From: Leptotrichia sp. oral taxon 223
GTDB lineage: Bacteria; Fusobacteriota; Fusobacteriia; Fusobacteriales; Leptotrichiaceae
Length of the DNA: 64,000 nt
Direction of reading: 5' to 3'
NCBI RefSeq assembly: GCF_013394795.1
Contig: NZ_JABXYU010000004.1
Location: 344,675-408,674 of the forward strand
Shown: positions 9,151 through 17,646 of the stretch, one piece after another
Layout of the letters: every line of letters starts with the position of its first letter
Position numbering within the stretch: the first letter of the stretch is position 1
The notes under the pieces: generated by a model
Told to the model about the DNA's origin: nothing
The model's database searches: none
The model's input: only the letters and a program-made list of their open reading frames with translations
Made by a program: the position numbers and the translations under genes

Positions 9151-9760
9151 TATTTCAACATCGCTTTTCCAACGTCTCTTATATTCAATGCCGCATTGTA
9201 ATCTCTGTCAATTTCAATTCCACAGCACTCACATTTATAACTTCTTTCTGATAATTTCAGCTCCTCTTTAACGTTTCCACATTTACTACAAGTTTTCGAT
9301 GACGGAAACCACTTATCTATCTTCAAAAATTGTTTCCCTGAAAACATTCTCTATGATATTTCAATTTGACTTTTTTCAATTTCGGCAAAACCAAATATTT
9401 GTTTTCTTCAATTCGTATCGAATTATTCACACAATTTGTTGTGTAACTTTTAACACTATTCTTTTTAGATTTGAACTTTGGAAACTTCGCTCTCTTCTGA
9501 AAAAAATTCATAAACGATCGTTTTACATTTAATTGAGCATTTGCAAGTGCCAAGCTGTCTACTTCTTTTAAAAATTGATTTTCACTTTTCAAATTAGCAG
9601 ATGTAATTATTTTATTTTTTCCAATTTCTTCATAAATTTTATTAGCAGTATACAAAATCGTATTATAAACAAAACGAACACATCCAAAAGTCTTGTTTAT
9701 CAATAATTCCTGCTCTTTATTTGGATAAATCCTGTATTTGAATGCTAAATTATATTTCAT
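9147..9760 (-). pseudogene. tnpB: tnpB with out-of-frame internal deletion
   Basis: Residues 1-138 match the intact TnpB at 28661-29758 almost exactly (up to KLKYHRE). The sequence then jumps to the equivalent of residue 300 (MFSGKQFLKIDKWF) in another frame, so about 161 codons are missing. The deletion removes the RuvC-I Asp (GLDFS) and RuvC-II Glu (VVEDLNM). The zinc finger (CSKCG...CECCG) and the RuvC-III DRDYNAALNI remain but out of frame. No active nuclease can be made from this copy. Confidence 0.92.
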
Positions 9761-9763
9761 AAA

Positions 9764-10162
9764 TTACACCTCCTTTTGATTTTGAATATATTTTTTAATT
9801 ATCTCTAATGGTGCACCTCCGACACTTACAACTAAATAACTTCTACTCCAAAAATATTTTTTCCACAATCTTCTCCTTATTTCAGGAAATTCTTTTTTTA
9901 TCAGTCTGCTAGAAGCACTTTTGTAAGTATTTACGAACTTAGAAAGTTCAGTATTAGGCATAGCATTAATCAACATATGAATATGATCAACATCATGTTC
10001 CCATTCTTTAAGAACAATGTTATACTTTGGACATATTTTTTCAAAAATCTCTTTCAATCTATTAGAAATTTCATCATTAATGACTTCTCTTCGATATTTT
10101 ATACAAAAAATTATATGATAATTTATATCAAATACTGAATGATAATTACTATTATATGACAT
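9764..10162 (-). CDS. tnpA: IS200-type Y1 transposase TnpA
   Basis: A 132-residue single-strand DNA transposase. The HUH motif is His60-Ile-His62 (DHIHMLI) and the catalytic tyrosine is Tyr125 (IIKKYIQNQK). Length and motif order match IS200/IS605 TnpA, which cuts and joins at sub-terminal hairpins. It stops 3 bases before the tnpB remnant start. It looks intact, and its own terminal hairpins and those of copy 2 are similar, so it could mobilise both copies. Confidence 0.93.
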   Translation of the reverse strand: MSYNSNYHSVFDINYHIIFCIKYRREVINDEISNRLKEIFEKICPKYNIVLKEWEHDVDHIHMLINAMPNTELSKFVNTYKSASSRLIKKEFPEIRRRLWKKYFWSRSYLVVSVGGAPLEIIKKYIQNQKEV

Positions 10163-10484
10163 TATTATTACCTACTTTTGTATTATTTCACTGAATGAAT
10201 TATATCATAAGTGTATCCTTTTTTCAATTTTTTTATAAAAAAAGACAATTCATCTCCTGCTTGTAGAAGCCGGAGACTTATTGCTATCTTCTGTTAAAAA
10301 ATATTATTTAATAAAATTTCAAGAAAAAGATAAACAAAAAAAGACTATATATTAAATAGCCCTTCCATGTAAAACTTAATTAATCATTTTTTTTGTTGTA
10401 TTTTTTACTGTTACCAATCATATTATCATTAACTTGAACAAAATATATTTTGCAAAAATAAAAATATTTTTTAAACTGAATATT

Positions 10485-10604
10485 TTATTTATTAATCTCA
10501 CAAGTCGGAATCACTATCGAACAAAAATCATCATTATTTTGATAACTTGTACATTGAGAAATCAAAAGTAAAACAGATATTAATAAAATTATTATTTTTT
10601 TCAT
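10485..10604 (-). CDS. 39-residue small lipoprotein
   Basis: A short frame, MKKIIILLISVLLLISQC then TSYQNNDDFCSIVIPTCEINK. It has a lysine-rich start, a hydrophobic core and a lipobox-like LISQC, so the mature peptide would be ~22 residues with two further cysteines. The ATG overlaps the stop of the PAP2 gene upstream (ATGA), and GGAG lies 7 bases before it, so it is translationally coupled. It would be the third gene of the dehydrogenase fusion-PAP2 operon. The function is unknown. Confidence 0.6.
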   Translation of the reverse strand: MKKIIILLISVLLLISQCTSYQNNDDFCSIVIPTCEINK

Positions 10605-11134
10605 TGCTTTTCTCCTTTAAATTCAAAATTATTAATTAAACTATTTCCTAAAAATCCTGAAAATAATCCTATCCCAATTCCTGCCATTACATCAGTGGGA
10701 AAATGTACGCTTAGATACAATCTTGAAAGTGATATTAAAATAGCTAGAATTAATACGCCAGGAAAATATTTTTTAATATCTTTATAAAAAATATAAACCA
10801 TTGTAAAAGCTGATGCTGTATGTGCCGATGGAAACGAAAAACTACTTGGTTCCGGGATTAATAAAACTATGTCTTTTAAATATTTAAAAGGTCTTGTTTT
10901 ATGAAAGAAAGGTTTTAAACTAACATTAACTATCAGAAGAAATATAATAAGTGCTGCCGCCGCTTTTAAACCTGTTTTTCTTGTTTTTTTATTTATTAAA
11001 AGCCATATGGTTATTACTACCCAGATTGTATTTCCTAAATCTGTAAAAAAAATCATAATTTTGTCCAAAATCGGTTCATGGATGTGGTACAGTGCTTCAA
11101 TTACTGATAAATCAAAATTTTGCAATATATTCAT
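10601..11134 (-). CDS. PAP2-family membrane phosphatase (first)
   Basis: A 177-residue multi-spanning membrane protein with the three acid-phosphatase motifs: KPFFHKTRPF, FPSAHTAS (Ala instead of Gly in PSGH) and SRLYLSVHFPTD. The family removes phosphate from lipid pyrophosphates such as undecaprenyl diphosphate, or from lipid A. Its start overlaps the stop of the upstream dehydrogenase fusion by one base (TAATG), so the two are coupled. Context with UDP-glucuronate chemistry and another PAP2 gene suggests envelope glycan or lipid A modification. The substrate is not determined. Confidence 0.85.
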   Translation of the reverse strand: MNILQNFDLSVIEALYHIHEPILDKIMIFFTDLGNTIWVVITIWLLINKKTRKTGLKAAAALIIFLLIVNVSLKPFFHKTRPFKYLKDIVLLIPEPSSFSFPSAHTASAFTMVYIFYKDIKKYFPGVLILAILISLSRLYLSVHFPTDVMAGIGIGLFSGFLGNSLINNFEFKGEKQ

Positions 11135-12915
11135 TAAATTTCACCACTTTCTTTTTTTTCAAACCATTCAAAAAATTTTTCTATTCCATCTTCAAAATCT
11201 GTTTTTGGACTGTAGCCAAGAAGTTTTTTGGCTTTGGAAATATCAGCGTATGTCATCGGCATATCTCCTTTTTGAAAGTCGCAAAATTCTAAATCGGCTT
11301 TGTAGCCTGAAATTTTTTCCATTATTTTTACCATTTCCATAAGAGTTATCACTCTGTTGTTTCCGAGATTGAAGATTTCGTAACATTCATTTTTTTTGTT
11401 TATAAATTTTATTGAAGCTATGATTCCTGCGATTATATCATCAATATAAGTATAGTCCCGTCCTGTCTTGCCATCTCCATAAATTGATATTTTTTCATTG
11501 TATTTCAATTTTTTTGCAAATTTATGAATGGCTAAATCTGGCCGCTGTCCTGCTCCATAAACTGTAAAAAATCTGAGCATTATGACTTTTATACCGTAAT
11601 TTTTGTAATATAGATACGCCATTTCTTCGCAAGTTTTTTTAGTTAGAGCATAAGGCGATAAAGGTTTTTTTATGTCATCGCTTTCTGAAAAAGGAAGTTT
11701 TGGTGTATCTCCGTAAACTGAAGATGAAGAAGCACAGACAAAATTGTTAATTTTAAATTTTTTACATAATTCCAATAAATTTAAAGTTCCTTTTATATTT
11801 GTTTCTTCGTAATCCAACGGTTTTTCAAAAGATGGTCGCACTCCAGCTTTTAAAAATAATAATAAACTCACTTTTTTTATTATTTTTATTGCAGGGGATT
11901 CCCTTATATCGTCAGTTTCTGGCTTAAATGACAGTCCCAAGATTGAAATTGTCTTATCTTTTGTGTTTCCAAGTTTATTTTTTATCTTTTTTATCAAAAT
12001 ATCTTTCAAATCATCATTAAATTTCACAGCAGAATTTACAATACTCATCTCACAGTCATTATTTTTCCCAATATTTAGTATTGCAAGAGTGTCTTTTGGA
12101 AAACAGGAACCTCCAAAACCAAGTCCTGCATTCAAAAATTCATTTCCAATTCTGTGGTCAAATCCCATAATTTTTGAAACATCTTCAATATTCGCTCCTG
12201 TCTTTTCAGAAAGCATCGCCATTTCATTAATAAACGATATTTTTACAGACAAAAACGCATTTGAAGAATATTTCGACAATTCTGCCGTTTCAAGATTTGT
12301 AAAAATTATTGGAATTTGTTTTTTTAAAAAGTATTCATAAATTTTATAAATTTCTTTTTTTATTTTTTCTTTATTATCATTTTCATCAATTCCCACAACA
12401 ATCCTATCAGGATTTAAAAAGTCATAAACAGCTTTTCCTTCCCGCAAAAATTCTGGATTTGAAATAACTGATATATTAAGATTATCCATATTTCTTTTTT
12501 TCAATTCATCTAAAATAATTTTTTTGATTTTTTTGTTTGTTCCCATAGGAACAGTTGATTTTGTAATAATAAGGCTATCTTTTGAAAGAAATTGAGCTAA
12601 ATTTTTACTTGCAGCCGTAATATAATTCAAATTTGAACTTCCATCAGCCAAAGGTGGCGTTCCTACTGCAAGAAATATCACATCAGCATTTTTTATCCCA
12701 GAATTATAATCCAAAGTAAATTTAATTTTTCCGTTTTTCAATGACTTTTTTAAAGTTTCTTCCAATCCTGGCTCATAAATAGGCGATTTTCCCTGTTTTA
12801 ACGTTTCAATTTTTACTTCATCATTATCAATACAGCCAACATCAAATCCTAAATTCGACATTACAACACCTTGAACTAAACCGATGTATCCTGTTCCGAT
12901 TATCGTTACGTTCAT
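11134..12915 (-). CDS. In-frame fusion: UDP-glucose 6-dehydrogenase + truncated nucleotide-sugar 4-epimerase
   Basis: 593 residues. Residues 1-349 are a UDP-glucose dehydrogenase: GxGxxG (TIIGTGYIG), SNPEFLREG, catalytic Cys271 in GFGGSCFPKD, and GLSFKPETDDIRESPA. Its last ~70-80 residues are missing. From about 350 the chain is a UDP-glucuronate/galactose-type epimerase, entered at the AGVRPSFEKP region, with SSSSVYG and Tyr422-x3-Lys426. The epimerase has lost its first ~85 residues, including the GxxGxxG NAD site. A family pair would total ~760 residues, so ~170 are gone. The epimerase half should not bind NAD. The dehydrogenase half might still be active. Confidence 0.85.
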   Translation of the reverse strand: MNVTIIGTGYIGLVQGVVMSNLGFDVGCIDNDEVKIETLKQGKSPIYEPGLEETLKKSLKNGKIKFTLDYNSGIKNADVIFLAVGTPPLADGSSNLNYITAASKNLAQFLSKDSLIITKSTVPMGTNKKIKKIILDELKKRNMDNLNISVISNPEFLREGKAVYDFLNPDRIVVGIDENDNKEKIKKEIYKIYEYFLKKQIPIIFTNLETAELSKYSSNAFLSVKISFINEMAMLSEKTGANIEDVSKIMGFDHRIGNEFLNAGLGFGGSCFPKDTLAILNIGKNNDCEMSIVNSAVKFNDDLKDILIKKIKNKLGNTKDKTISILGLSFKPETDDIRESPAIKIIKKVSLLLFLKAGVRPSFEKPLDYEETNIKGTLNLLELCKKFKINNFVCASSSSVYGDTPKLPFSESDDIKKPLSPYALTKKTCEEMAYLYYKNYGIKVIMLRFFTVYGAGQRPDLAIHKFAKKLKYNEKISIYGDGKTGRDYTYIDDIIAGIIASIKFINKKNECYEIFNLGNNRVITLMEMVKIMEKISGYKADLEFCDFQKGDMPMTYADISKAKKLLGYSPKTDFEDGIEKFFEWFEKKESGEI

Positions 12916-12990
12916 AAAAGATCCTCCTATAATTTAATTTTTAATTTTATTTCCTAAAAAAGTTTACATTTTTATTTCTACTATAAAATA

Positions 12991-13040
12991 AATATAGCAC
13001 GAAAATATATTTAAAAAATGAATTTAAACTGAATAAATAT
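12991..13040 (-). promoter_or_regulatory. Promoter 1: response-regulator-type direct repeat plus extended -10
   Basis: The plus strand has TGAATTTAAAC followed by TGAATAAATAT (13019-13040), a direct repeat with an 11-base period. Reading leftward, an extended -10 TGC-TATATT (12991-12999) lies exactly 26 bases from the inner TTCA. Two more copies with the same geometry lie near 13.96 and 14.15 kb. It would drive the dehydrogenase fusion operon. Confidence 0.6.
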
Positions 13041-13062
13041 TGGGGATAAATTTAAAAAATAA

Positions 13063-13108
13063 ATAAAAAAGAACTGTTCAAAAAATTTATTTTCTAAACA
13101 ATTCTTTT
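13063..13108 (-). terminator. Terminator after the second PAP2 gene
   Basis: Reading leftward, AAGAATTGTT pairs with AACAGTTCTT around a ~18-base loop, followed by TTTTTTATTTT. It separates the PAP2 gene at 13139 from promoter 1. Confidence 0.65.
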
Positions 13109-13138
13109 TTTTTGAAAAGTTAGCAAAAAGTATTTTAA

Positions 13139-13819
13139 TTAGGAAACACTCCTTTTAAAAATTCCAATATTGAGTTTTCTATAATATGGAACAAAACTTG
13201 GTTTTGCAATCCTTTTTTTATTTCCAAATATCTTTTTATGTACAAATTTTGCGAGAAAATATGAAAAAATAACACTTGCAACAACATCAGTAGTCCAATG
13301 TCGCACTAAATAGACACGGCTCATTCCTACTAAAATTCCTAAGATGAATAATGGTATTTTGATAGTTTTGTTTTTTATAACAAAAGATAAAATCCAAATT
13401 GTTCCCCAAATAGTAATTGTATGTCCTGATGGAAAAGACACATAATTTCCTTTCCAAAATGAACTATTTTTAATCAAAGTCATAATTCCATAAAATTTAT
13501 CAGGATTTATAGTTATCGATGGCCTTGCTCTTGCGAATAATACTTTCATTACATTCACCGTAATTTGAGTGGAAAGTAAAGTAAAAATTATTGCTAAAAT
13601 ATATTTTTTCAAGTGCTGATATTTCTTTTTATTGAATAAAAAAAACGAGAACAGTACAATTATCAATAATAATTCAAAATACCCTTCTCCAAATTTAGTA
13701 ATAAAATGGAAAAATTTTTTAATATTTTCTGAATGATAAAAAATACTAGAACTTGAAAGAAACGATAAATGTTTAAAAAAGAACCTGTCAATAAAAAAAA
13801 TACTATTTTTTAGTTGCAA
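13139..13819 (-). CDS. PAP2-family membrane phosphatase (second)
   Basis: 226 residues with several membrane segments and complete PAP2 motifs: KVLFARARPS, FPSGHTIT and SRVYLVRHWTTD. A basic C-terminal tail follows (KKIFGNKKRIAKPSF). It is divergent from the adjacent response regulator and has its own copy of the shared promoter box. I prefer the TTG at 13819, which has GAGGTG 6 bases upstream. The GTG three codons earlier would overlap that site. Likely acts on a lipid-linked phosphate in the envelope. Lipid A or undecaprenyl diphosphate are both possible. Confidence 0.85.
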   Translation of the reverse strand: MQLKNSIFFIDRFFFKHLSFLSSSSIFYHSENIKKFFHFITKFGEGYFELLLIIVLFSFFLFNKKKYQHLKKYILAIIFTLLSTQITVNVMKVLFARARPSITINPDKFYGIMTLIKNSSFWKGNYVSFPSGHTITIWGTIWILSFVIKNKTIKIPLFILGILVGMSRVYLVRHWTTDVVASVIFSYFLAKFVHKKIFGNKKRIAKPSFVPYYRKLNIGIFKRSVS

Positions 13820-13935
13820 TGGTATCACCTCATTTTTTTATTTTAGTTTAAAAAATTATTGAATTATCAAAAATTAAATATAAAATTATATCTTTCTATT
13901 TACTTAAAATTAAGGTATAATATTTTTGATAATTA

Positions 13936-13985
13936 ATAATATCATAAAAAATAAATTTAAAAATGAATTTAATCTGAATAAATTT
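13936..13985 (-). promoter_or_regulatory. Promoter 2: same direct repeat and extended -10
   Basis: TGAATTTAATC plus TGAATAAATTT (13964-13985) repeat with an 11-base period. Leftward extended -10 TGA-TATTAT (13936-13944) is again 26 bases from the inner TTCA. It is positioned to drive the second PAP2 gene. Confidence 0.6.
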
Positions 13986-14102
13986 TTTATTAAACAAAAA
14001 AAAGGAACTTCTAAAAAGCTCCTATTTTAATAGTTGGAATTGTTAATAAAAAAATTTTTAGGTTATTTAAATTTATATCTTTTTATTTTTACAAAATTGA
14101 GA

Positions 14103-14172
14103 TATAATATTTTTGATAATTAATAATACCACAAAAAATAAATTTAAAAATGAATTTAATCTGAATAAATTT
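14103..14172. promoter_or_regulatory. Promoter 3 and the response-regulator promoter region
   Basis: A third copy of the box (14151-14172) has the leftward extended -10 TGG-TATTAT (14123-14131), spaced as in the other two. Facing rightward, TATAAT at 14103-14108 could start the regulator-kinase operon, whose start is at 14199. The 13.99-14.10 kb stretch between copies 2 and 3 has a weak hairpin (GGAACTT / AAGCTCC) and no gene. Confidence 0.55.
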
Positions 14173-14198
14173 TTAGGAAGGAAAAAGAGAAAATAAAA

Positions 14199-14846
14199 AT
14201 GGGAAAAATACTGATTGTTGAAGATGATAAAAAAATATCACGTATTTTAAAATTACAGCTTGAACACAAAAATCATGAAATAACGATAATCGAAAATGGA
14301 ATTGACGCATTAAATGAAATTGACAGAAAAAGGGACTTTTATGATTTGATGCTTTTGGATTTGGGACTTCCTTCGATGGAAGGGAATGATGTCTGCAAAA
14401 ATGTTAGAAAAATATCGAAAGTCCCTATAATTGTTGTTTCTGCGAAAAATAATACGGAAGAAAAAGTTGAATTATTAAAATCAGGAGCGAGCGATTATGT
14501 TACAAAACCTTTTGATTTTTTGGAGCTTGATGCAAGAATTGATATAAATATTAGAAAGGAGAAAGTGTCTCAGATTATCTACAAAACTTTAAAATTAAAT
14601 ACAGAAAATTATTCTGTCTATTTGGAGGATAGACCTATCTTATTGACAAAGACGGAATTTGAATTAGTTAAGCTACTGATTGAACATAAAGAGGAAATTG
14701 TTTCACGGGATAAAATCGTTGAAAAAATATGGGGTTGGGATGCAAGCGACAATCTTCTTGACAGCACAATAAAAAAAATTAGGCAAAAATTGGGAAAAGA
14801 AAAAATTAAGACTGTGAGAGGAATTGGGTATATTTTAAAAATATGA
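14199..14846 (+). CDS. OmpR-family response regulator (KdpE-like)
   Basis: 215 residues. The receiver has Glu/Asp near 8-10, phospho-acceptor Asp54 (MLLDLGLPS), a switch Ser (VVSAKN) and Lys in VTKPFDF. The winged-helix output domain ends IKTVRGIGYILKI. Its gene overlaps the kinase start by 4 bases (ATGA). Three copies of an 11-base direct repeat, the type of site this family binds, lie in the region upstream, so it probably controls the neighbouring envelope genes and possibly itself. Confidence 0.92.
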   Translation: MGKILIVEDDKKISRILKLQLEHKNHEITIIENGIDALNEIDRKRDFYDLMLLDLGLPSMEGNDVCKNVRKISKVPIIVVSAKNNTEEKVELLKSGASDYVTKPFDFLELDARIDINIRKEKVSQIIYKTLKLNTENYSVYLEDRPILLTKTEFELVKLLIEHKEEIVSRDKIVEKIWGWDASDNLLDSTIKKIRQKLGKEKIKTVRGIGYILKI

Positions 14847-16159
14847 AAAAAATAAGATTAAAAAAGATAAAAGACAAAATAATTTTTGCAAATACGGTAA
14901 GTCTAGTTTTTATCTCGTTTATAATTATCTTGGGAATGACCATATTTTTAATTCATAAAGCTGTTGAAGCTGAAACTAAAGAAATGGATAAACTTGTCTT
15001 ATCTGCCATTGAAAAATTAAATAATGTTCCGATTGATAAATTGAAACAGACTTACAAAAACTACGATTATGCCGATAAACAATACATTTCTCTTGCGGTT
15101 GAAAAAAATGGGGATTTCATTTATTTGACAGATGACGAAAATCGTTCGGATTTTAAGAAAATTGAAGTGAATAAACTTGAAACAAAATGGGACAGATTTG
15201 TCTACAAAAGAATTTACACTGTGAATAATACAAAATATTATGCAATAAGAAATTTTAAATTTATGGAAGCACATGAAATCTTGTATGTTATGCTTGTAAT
15301 GTTTGTTTTAATCACAATTTCGATTATTATAATTTCAAAAATTGTAGCAGAGTATGTATTAAATCCGTTGTCAAATATAATTTTTCAAAGTAAGGAAATA
15401 AATAATCATAATATTGACGCACAATTGACCAAAACAAGGGATGATGAAATTGGAGAATTAATTGATGTTTTAAATGAAACTTTTAAGAAAAAAGAGGAGA
15501 TTATAGAAAGTCAAAAAACATTTTCTTCCGATGTGTCACATGAATTAAAGACGCCTCTTGCTATAATGAAAGGTTATTTAGATATATTAGAATGGGGGAA
15601 AAATGACAAAGATTTATTAAATGAAGCCATTGAAAATTTGAATCTTGAGGTAAAAAATATTGAAAGAATAATAAATACATTATTTTTAAGTTCGAATCTT
15701 GAAAAGATAACAATAAAAAAAGAAATTATCAATGTAAATTCTCTTTTTGAAAAAATAAAAAAAGATTACGAGCTTTTAAATATTGAAAGAAAAATTATAG
15801 TAAAAGTGGACGAGAAAATAAATATTTTTGCTGATAAAAACCTAATTTCAGAAGTTTTACGTGGATTAATAGACAATAGTATAAAATATTCTATTGGAAA
15901 TATTGAATTAATTGCCAAAGAAGATGAAATGGTTGAAATTATCGTAAGAAATTATGGAGAAGGGATTCCTGAGGAAGAGAAGAAAAAACTGTTTAACCGT
16001 AATTTTCAAGGCAAAAATGCTAAAAAAGGAGTAGGACTTGGACTTTCAATTATAAAAGACATAATTTTGTTAAATGATGGGGAAATTTATCTGGAAAATA
16101 GAAAAGATGGAGTTGATGTAAGAATGTTGTTTAAAAAAATGGATTATGAAAATGAATAA
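14843..16159 (+). CDS. Sensor histidine kinase
   Basis: 438 residues. TM1 is at about 16-38, a ~105-residue extracytoplasmic domain follows, TM2 is at about 145-168, then HAMP (170-222). The HisKA box SDVSHELKTP has phospho-acceptor His233. The ATPase domain is short but has NSIKYS, NYGEGIPEEE and GLGLSIIKD. It is co-translated with the response regulator. It most likely senses envelope conditions, judging by the PAP2 and nucleotide-sugar neighbours. The stimulus is not determined. Confidence 0.92.
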   Translation: MKKIRLKKIKDKIIFANTVSLVFISFIIILGMTIFLIHKAVEAETKEMDKLVLSAIEKLNNVPIDKLKQTYKNYDYADKQYISLAVEKNGDFIYLTDDENRSDFKKIEVNKLETKWDRFVYKRIYTVNNTKYYAIRNFKFMEAHEILYVMLVMFVLITISIIIISKIVAEYVLNPLSNIIFQSKEINNHNIDAQLTKTRDDEIGELIDVLNETFKKKEEIIESQKTFSSDVSHELKTPLAIMKGYLDILEWGKNDKDLLNEAIENLNLEVKNIERIINTLFLSSNLEKITIKKEIINVNSLFEKIKKDYELLNIERKIIVKVDEKINIFADKNLISEVLRGLIDNSIKYSIGNIELIAKEDEMVEIIVRNYGEGIPEEEKKKLFNRNFQGKNAKKGVGLGLSIIKDIILLNDGEIYLENRKDGVDVRMLFKKMDYENE

Positions 16160-16179
16160 ATAAGGAAAAAACTCAAAAA

Positions 16180-16209
16180 AGCCGAATAGAAATTCGGCTG
16201 ATTTTTTTG
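16180..16209 (+). terminator. Terminator of the two-component operon
   Basis: AGCCGAAT (16180-16187) pairs with ATTCGGCT (16192-16199), followed by seven T (16203-16209). It directly abuts the transposase gene. Confidence 0.85.
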
Positions 16210-16221
16210 TATAATATATTC

Positions 16222-17442
16222 ATGACATACATTATACAAGATAAACTGAAATATATTTTCAGTAACAACAATATTTTACTAAATTCCTTAAAATTTTGCA
16301 AGAAAAATAATATCGGCAATAGTTACCTTGAATATATTAAGCTTTCTATTGATAAATTCCTTGCCTGCAGGGATATTTCAAAAGGTTTTGTCAAGTTCAA
16401 ATGTCCTCACTGTCCTGTTACACACCTGTTCCCTATTACTTGCAAGTCTAAGCTCTGTCCTTCTTGCGGTTACAGGTATTCTATGACATGGACTGAAAAG
16501 ATTCAAAAACATATTCTCAATATTGAACACCGCCATGTCCTTTTTACTATCCCTCAAGAATGTAGAAAGTTCTTCTTTTATGACAGATCCCTTCTGTCAA
16601 AACTTTCTGCCGCTGTTAACCAGGTATTCAAGTTCATCTTTCACAATATCAGCAGGAAAAGAAAAAGAAAAAACAAAATTTCTGAACATTCCAAATATTA
16701 CTTTACTGATTCCGATATTGTACATTACGGTCTCATTTCTGTCATTCATACTTTTGGCAGAGACCTGAAATGGAACCCTCATATTCATGCCATTGTTTCA
16801 TTAGGAGGATTCAATAAAAATCTTAAGTTCAAGAAAATGAGATACTTCAACGTTGACACTATTGCCGGGCAATGGAAATACCACGTCCTTAAAATTATTG
16901 AAAACGGCAGCTATCCCAACAGGAAGATTGAGAAAGCCGCTAAAAATACTGCTACGAAGCTTTACAAGGAAAACAAAAGGTTTTTCTTTAACGTTGGCAA
17001 TGGTGATATTAACAGCACAAAAGGTATTATCAAATATCTTGGACGATACCTTGCACGTTCTCCCATTGCTGAATACAAGATTACTGACATTACTGACAAG
17101 GAGGTTACTTTCTTTTTTAATGACCTGGCTAATGATAAAAAGAAAACTTACATTACTATGTCTTCTGAGAAATTTATTTCCCATATTTTAATTCATCTGC
17201 CCCCTAAGAACTTTAAGATGGTAAACCGCTACGGATTTTATTCAAGGCATATTTCTGAAAGGCTTAAAAAGACAATTGATGCTTTCAGGAAAAACATTGT
17301 CGTGTCAAGATATTCATTTTATCAAAGGCAGATGTACAAGACTTTCGGGATGAATCCTTTTTACTGTCCAGTATGCAAGGTTAAAATGATTGTATGGGAA
17401 TTTTATCATTACAGATATCCGCCTCTCAAAAAATACTATTAA
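16222..17442 (+). CDS. IS91-like HUH transposase
   Basis: A 406-residue transposase of the IS91/IS801 group. The N-terminal zinc region is CPHCP...CKSKLCPSCGYRYS. The HUH motif is HIH in WNPHIHAIVSLGG, and the tyrosine segment is KYLGRYLARSPIAEY. A second cysteine pair (CPVCK) lies near the C-terminus. Elements of this group move by rolling-circle replication. I start at ATG 16222. An in-frame TTG lies five codons earlier. No clear Shine-Dalgarno is seen, and the frame starts 12 bases after the upstream terminator. Local G+C is visibly higher than in the neighbours, consistent with transfer. Confidence 0.88.
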   Translation: MTYIIQDKLKYIFSNNNILLNSLKFCKKNNIGNSYLEYIKLSIDKFLACRDISKGFVKFKCPHCPVTHLFPITCKSKLCPSCGYRYSMTWTEKIQKHILNIEHRHVLFTIPQECRKFFFYDRSLLSKLSAAVNQVFKFIFHNISRKRKRKNKISEHSKYYFTDSDIVHYGLISVIHTFGRDLKWNPHIHAIVSLGGFNKNLKFKKMRYFNVDTIAGQWKYHVLKIIENGSYPNRKIEKAAKNTATKLYKENKRFFFNVGNGDINSTKGIIKYLGRYLARSPIAEYKITDITDKEVTFFFNDLANDKKKTYITMSSEKFISHILIHLPPKNFKMVNRYGFYSRHISERLKKTIDAFRKNIVVSRYSFYQRQMYKTFGMNPFYCPVCKVKMIVWEFYHYRYPPLKKYY

Positions 17443-17452
17443 TATTTTATTA

Positions 17453-17469
17453 ATCCAACTAGGTTGGAT
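17453..17469. repeat. Short palindrome after the IS91-like gene
   Basis: ATCCAAC and GTTGGAT flank a TAG centre. IS91-group elements have a hairpin near the termination end. This could be part of the element end, but no second copy is available to define the boundary. Confidence 0.35.
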
Positions 17470-17514
17470 ATTTTGTCGTAGACATTTATATATTTATTTA
17501 ACAAAAGAAGAGAA

Positions 17515-17535
17515 AAAGAGGCTGACGCCTCTTTT
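17515..17535 (+). terminator. Intrinsic terminator downstream of the transposase
   Basis: AAAGAGGC-tgac-GCCTCTTT is a perfect 8-base stem with a 4-base loop. A short T-run follows. Confidence 0.75.
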
Positions 17536-17594
17536 AAAATTATCAAATATATCAGTAAATGCCTAAAAAATATGAATTTAATTTCCTTATAAAT

Positions 17595-17638
17595 AAAAAA
17601 GGCTATCTCAAAAAATATTTCGAGAAAGCCTATTTTTT
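17595..17638. terminator. Terminator of htrA (bidirectional)
   Basis: AAGGCTATCTC pairs with GAGAAAGCCT around an A/T loop. A-runs and T-runs flank it on both sides. It sits 9 bases after the htrA stop. Confidence 0.8.
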
Positions 17639-17646
17639 TATAACTT

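Larger units (their letters stand above)
9035..10298 (-). mobile_element. IS200/IS605-family element, copy 1 (tnpA intact, tnpB deleted)
   Basis: The boundaries come from comparing this copy with the second one at 28549-29950. The right end begins with the shared GAACTAC (9035) next to a hairpin made of CCGCTTTT and AGAAGCGG arms. The left end carries a second hairpin (TCTCC 10253-10257, GGAGA 10272-10276). Shared sequence stops near GTTAAAA (about 10298). Sub-terminal hairpins without terminal inverted repeats are characteristic of single-strand IS200/IS605 transposition. Flanks diverge immediately outside. The left boundary is uncertain by a few bases. Confidence 0.85.

Noticed and set aside
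16853..17191. 112-codon plus frame within the transposase gene
   Set aside because: It is a +1/+2 shadow of the IS91-like transposase, whose own frame carries the HUH and tyrosine motifs.
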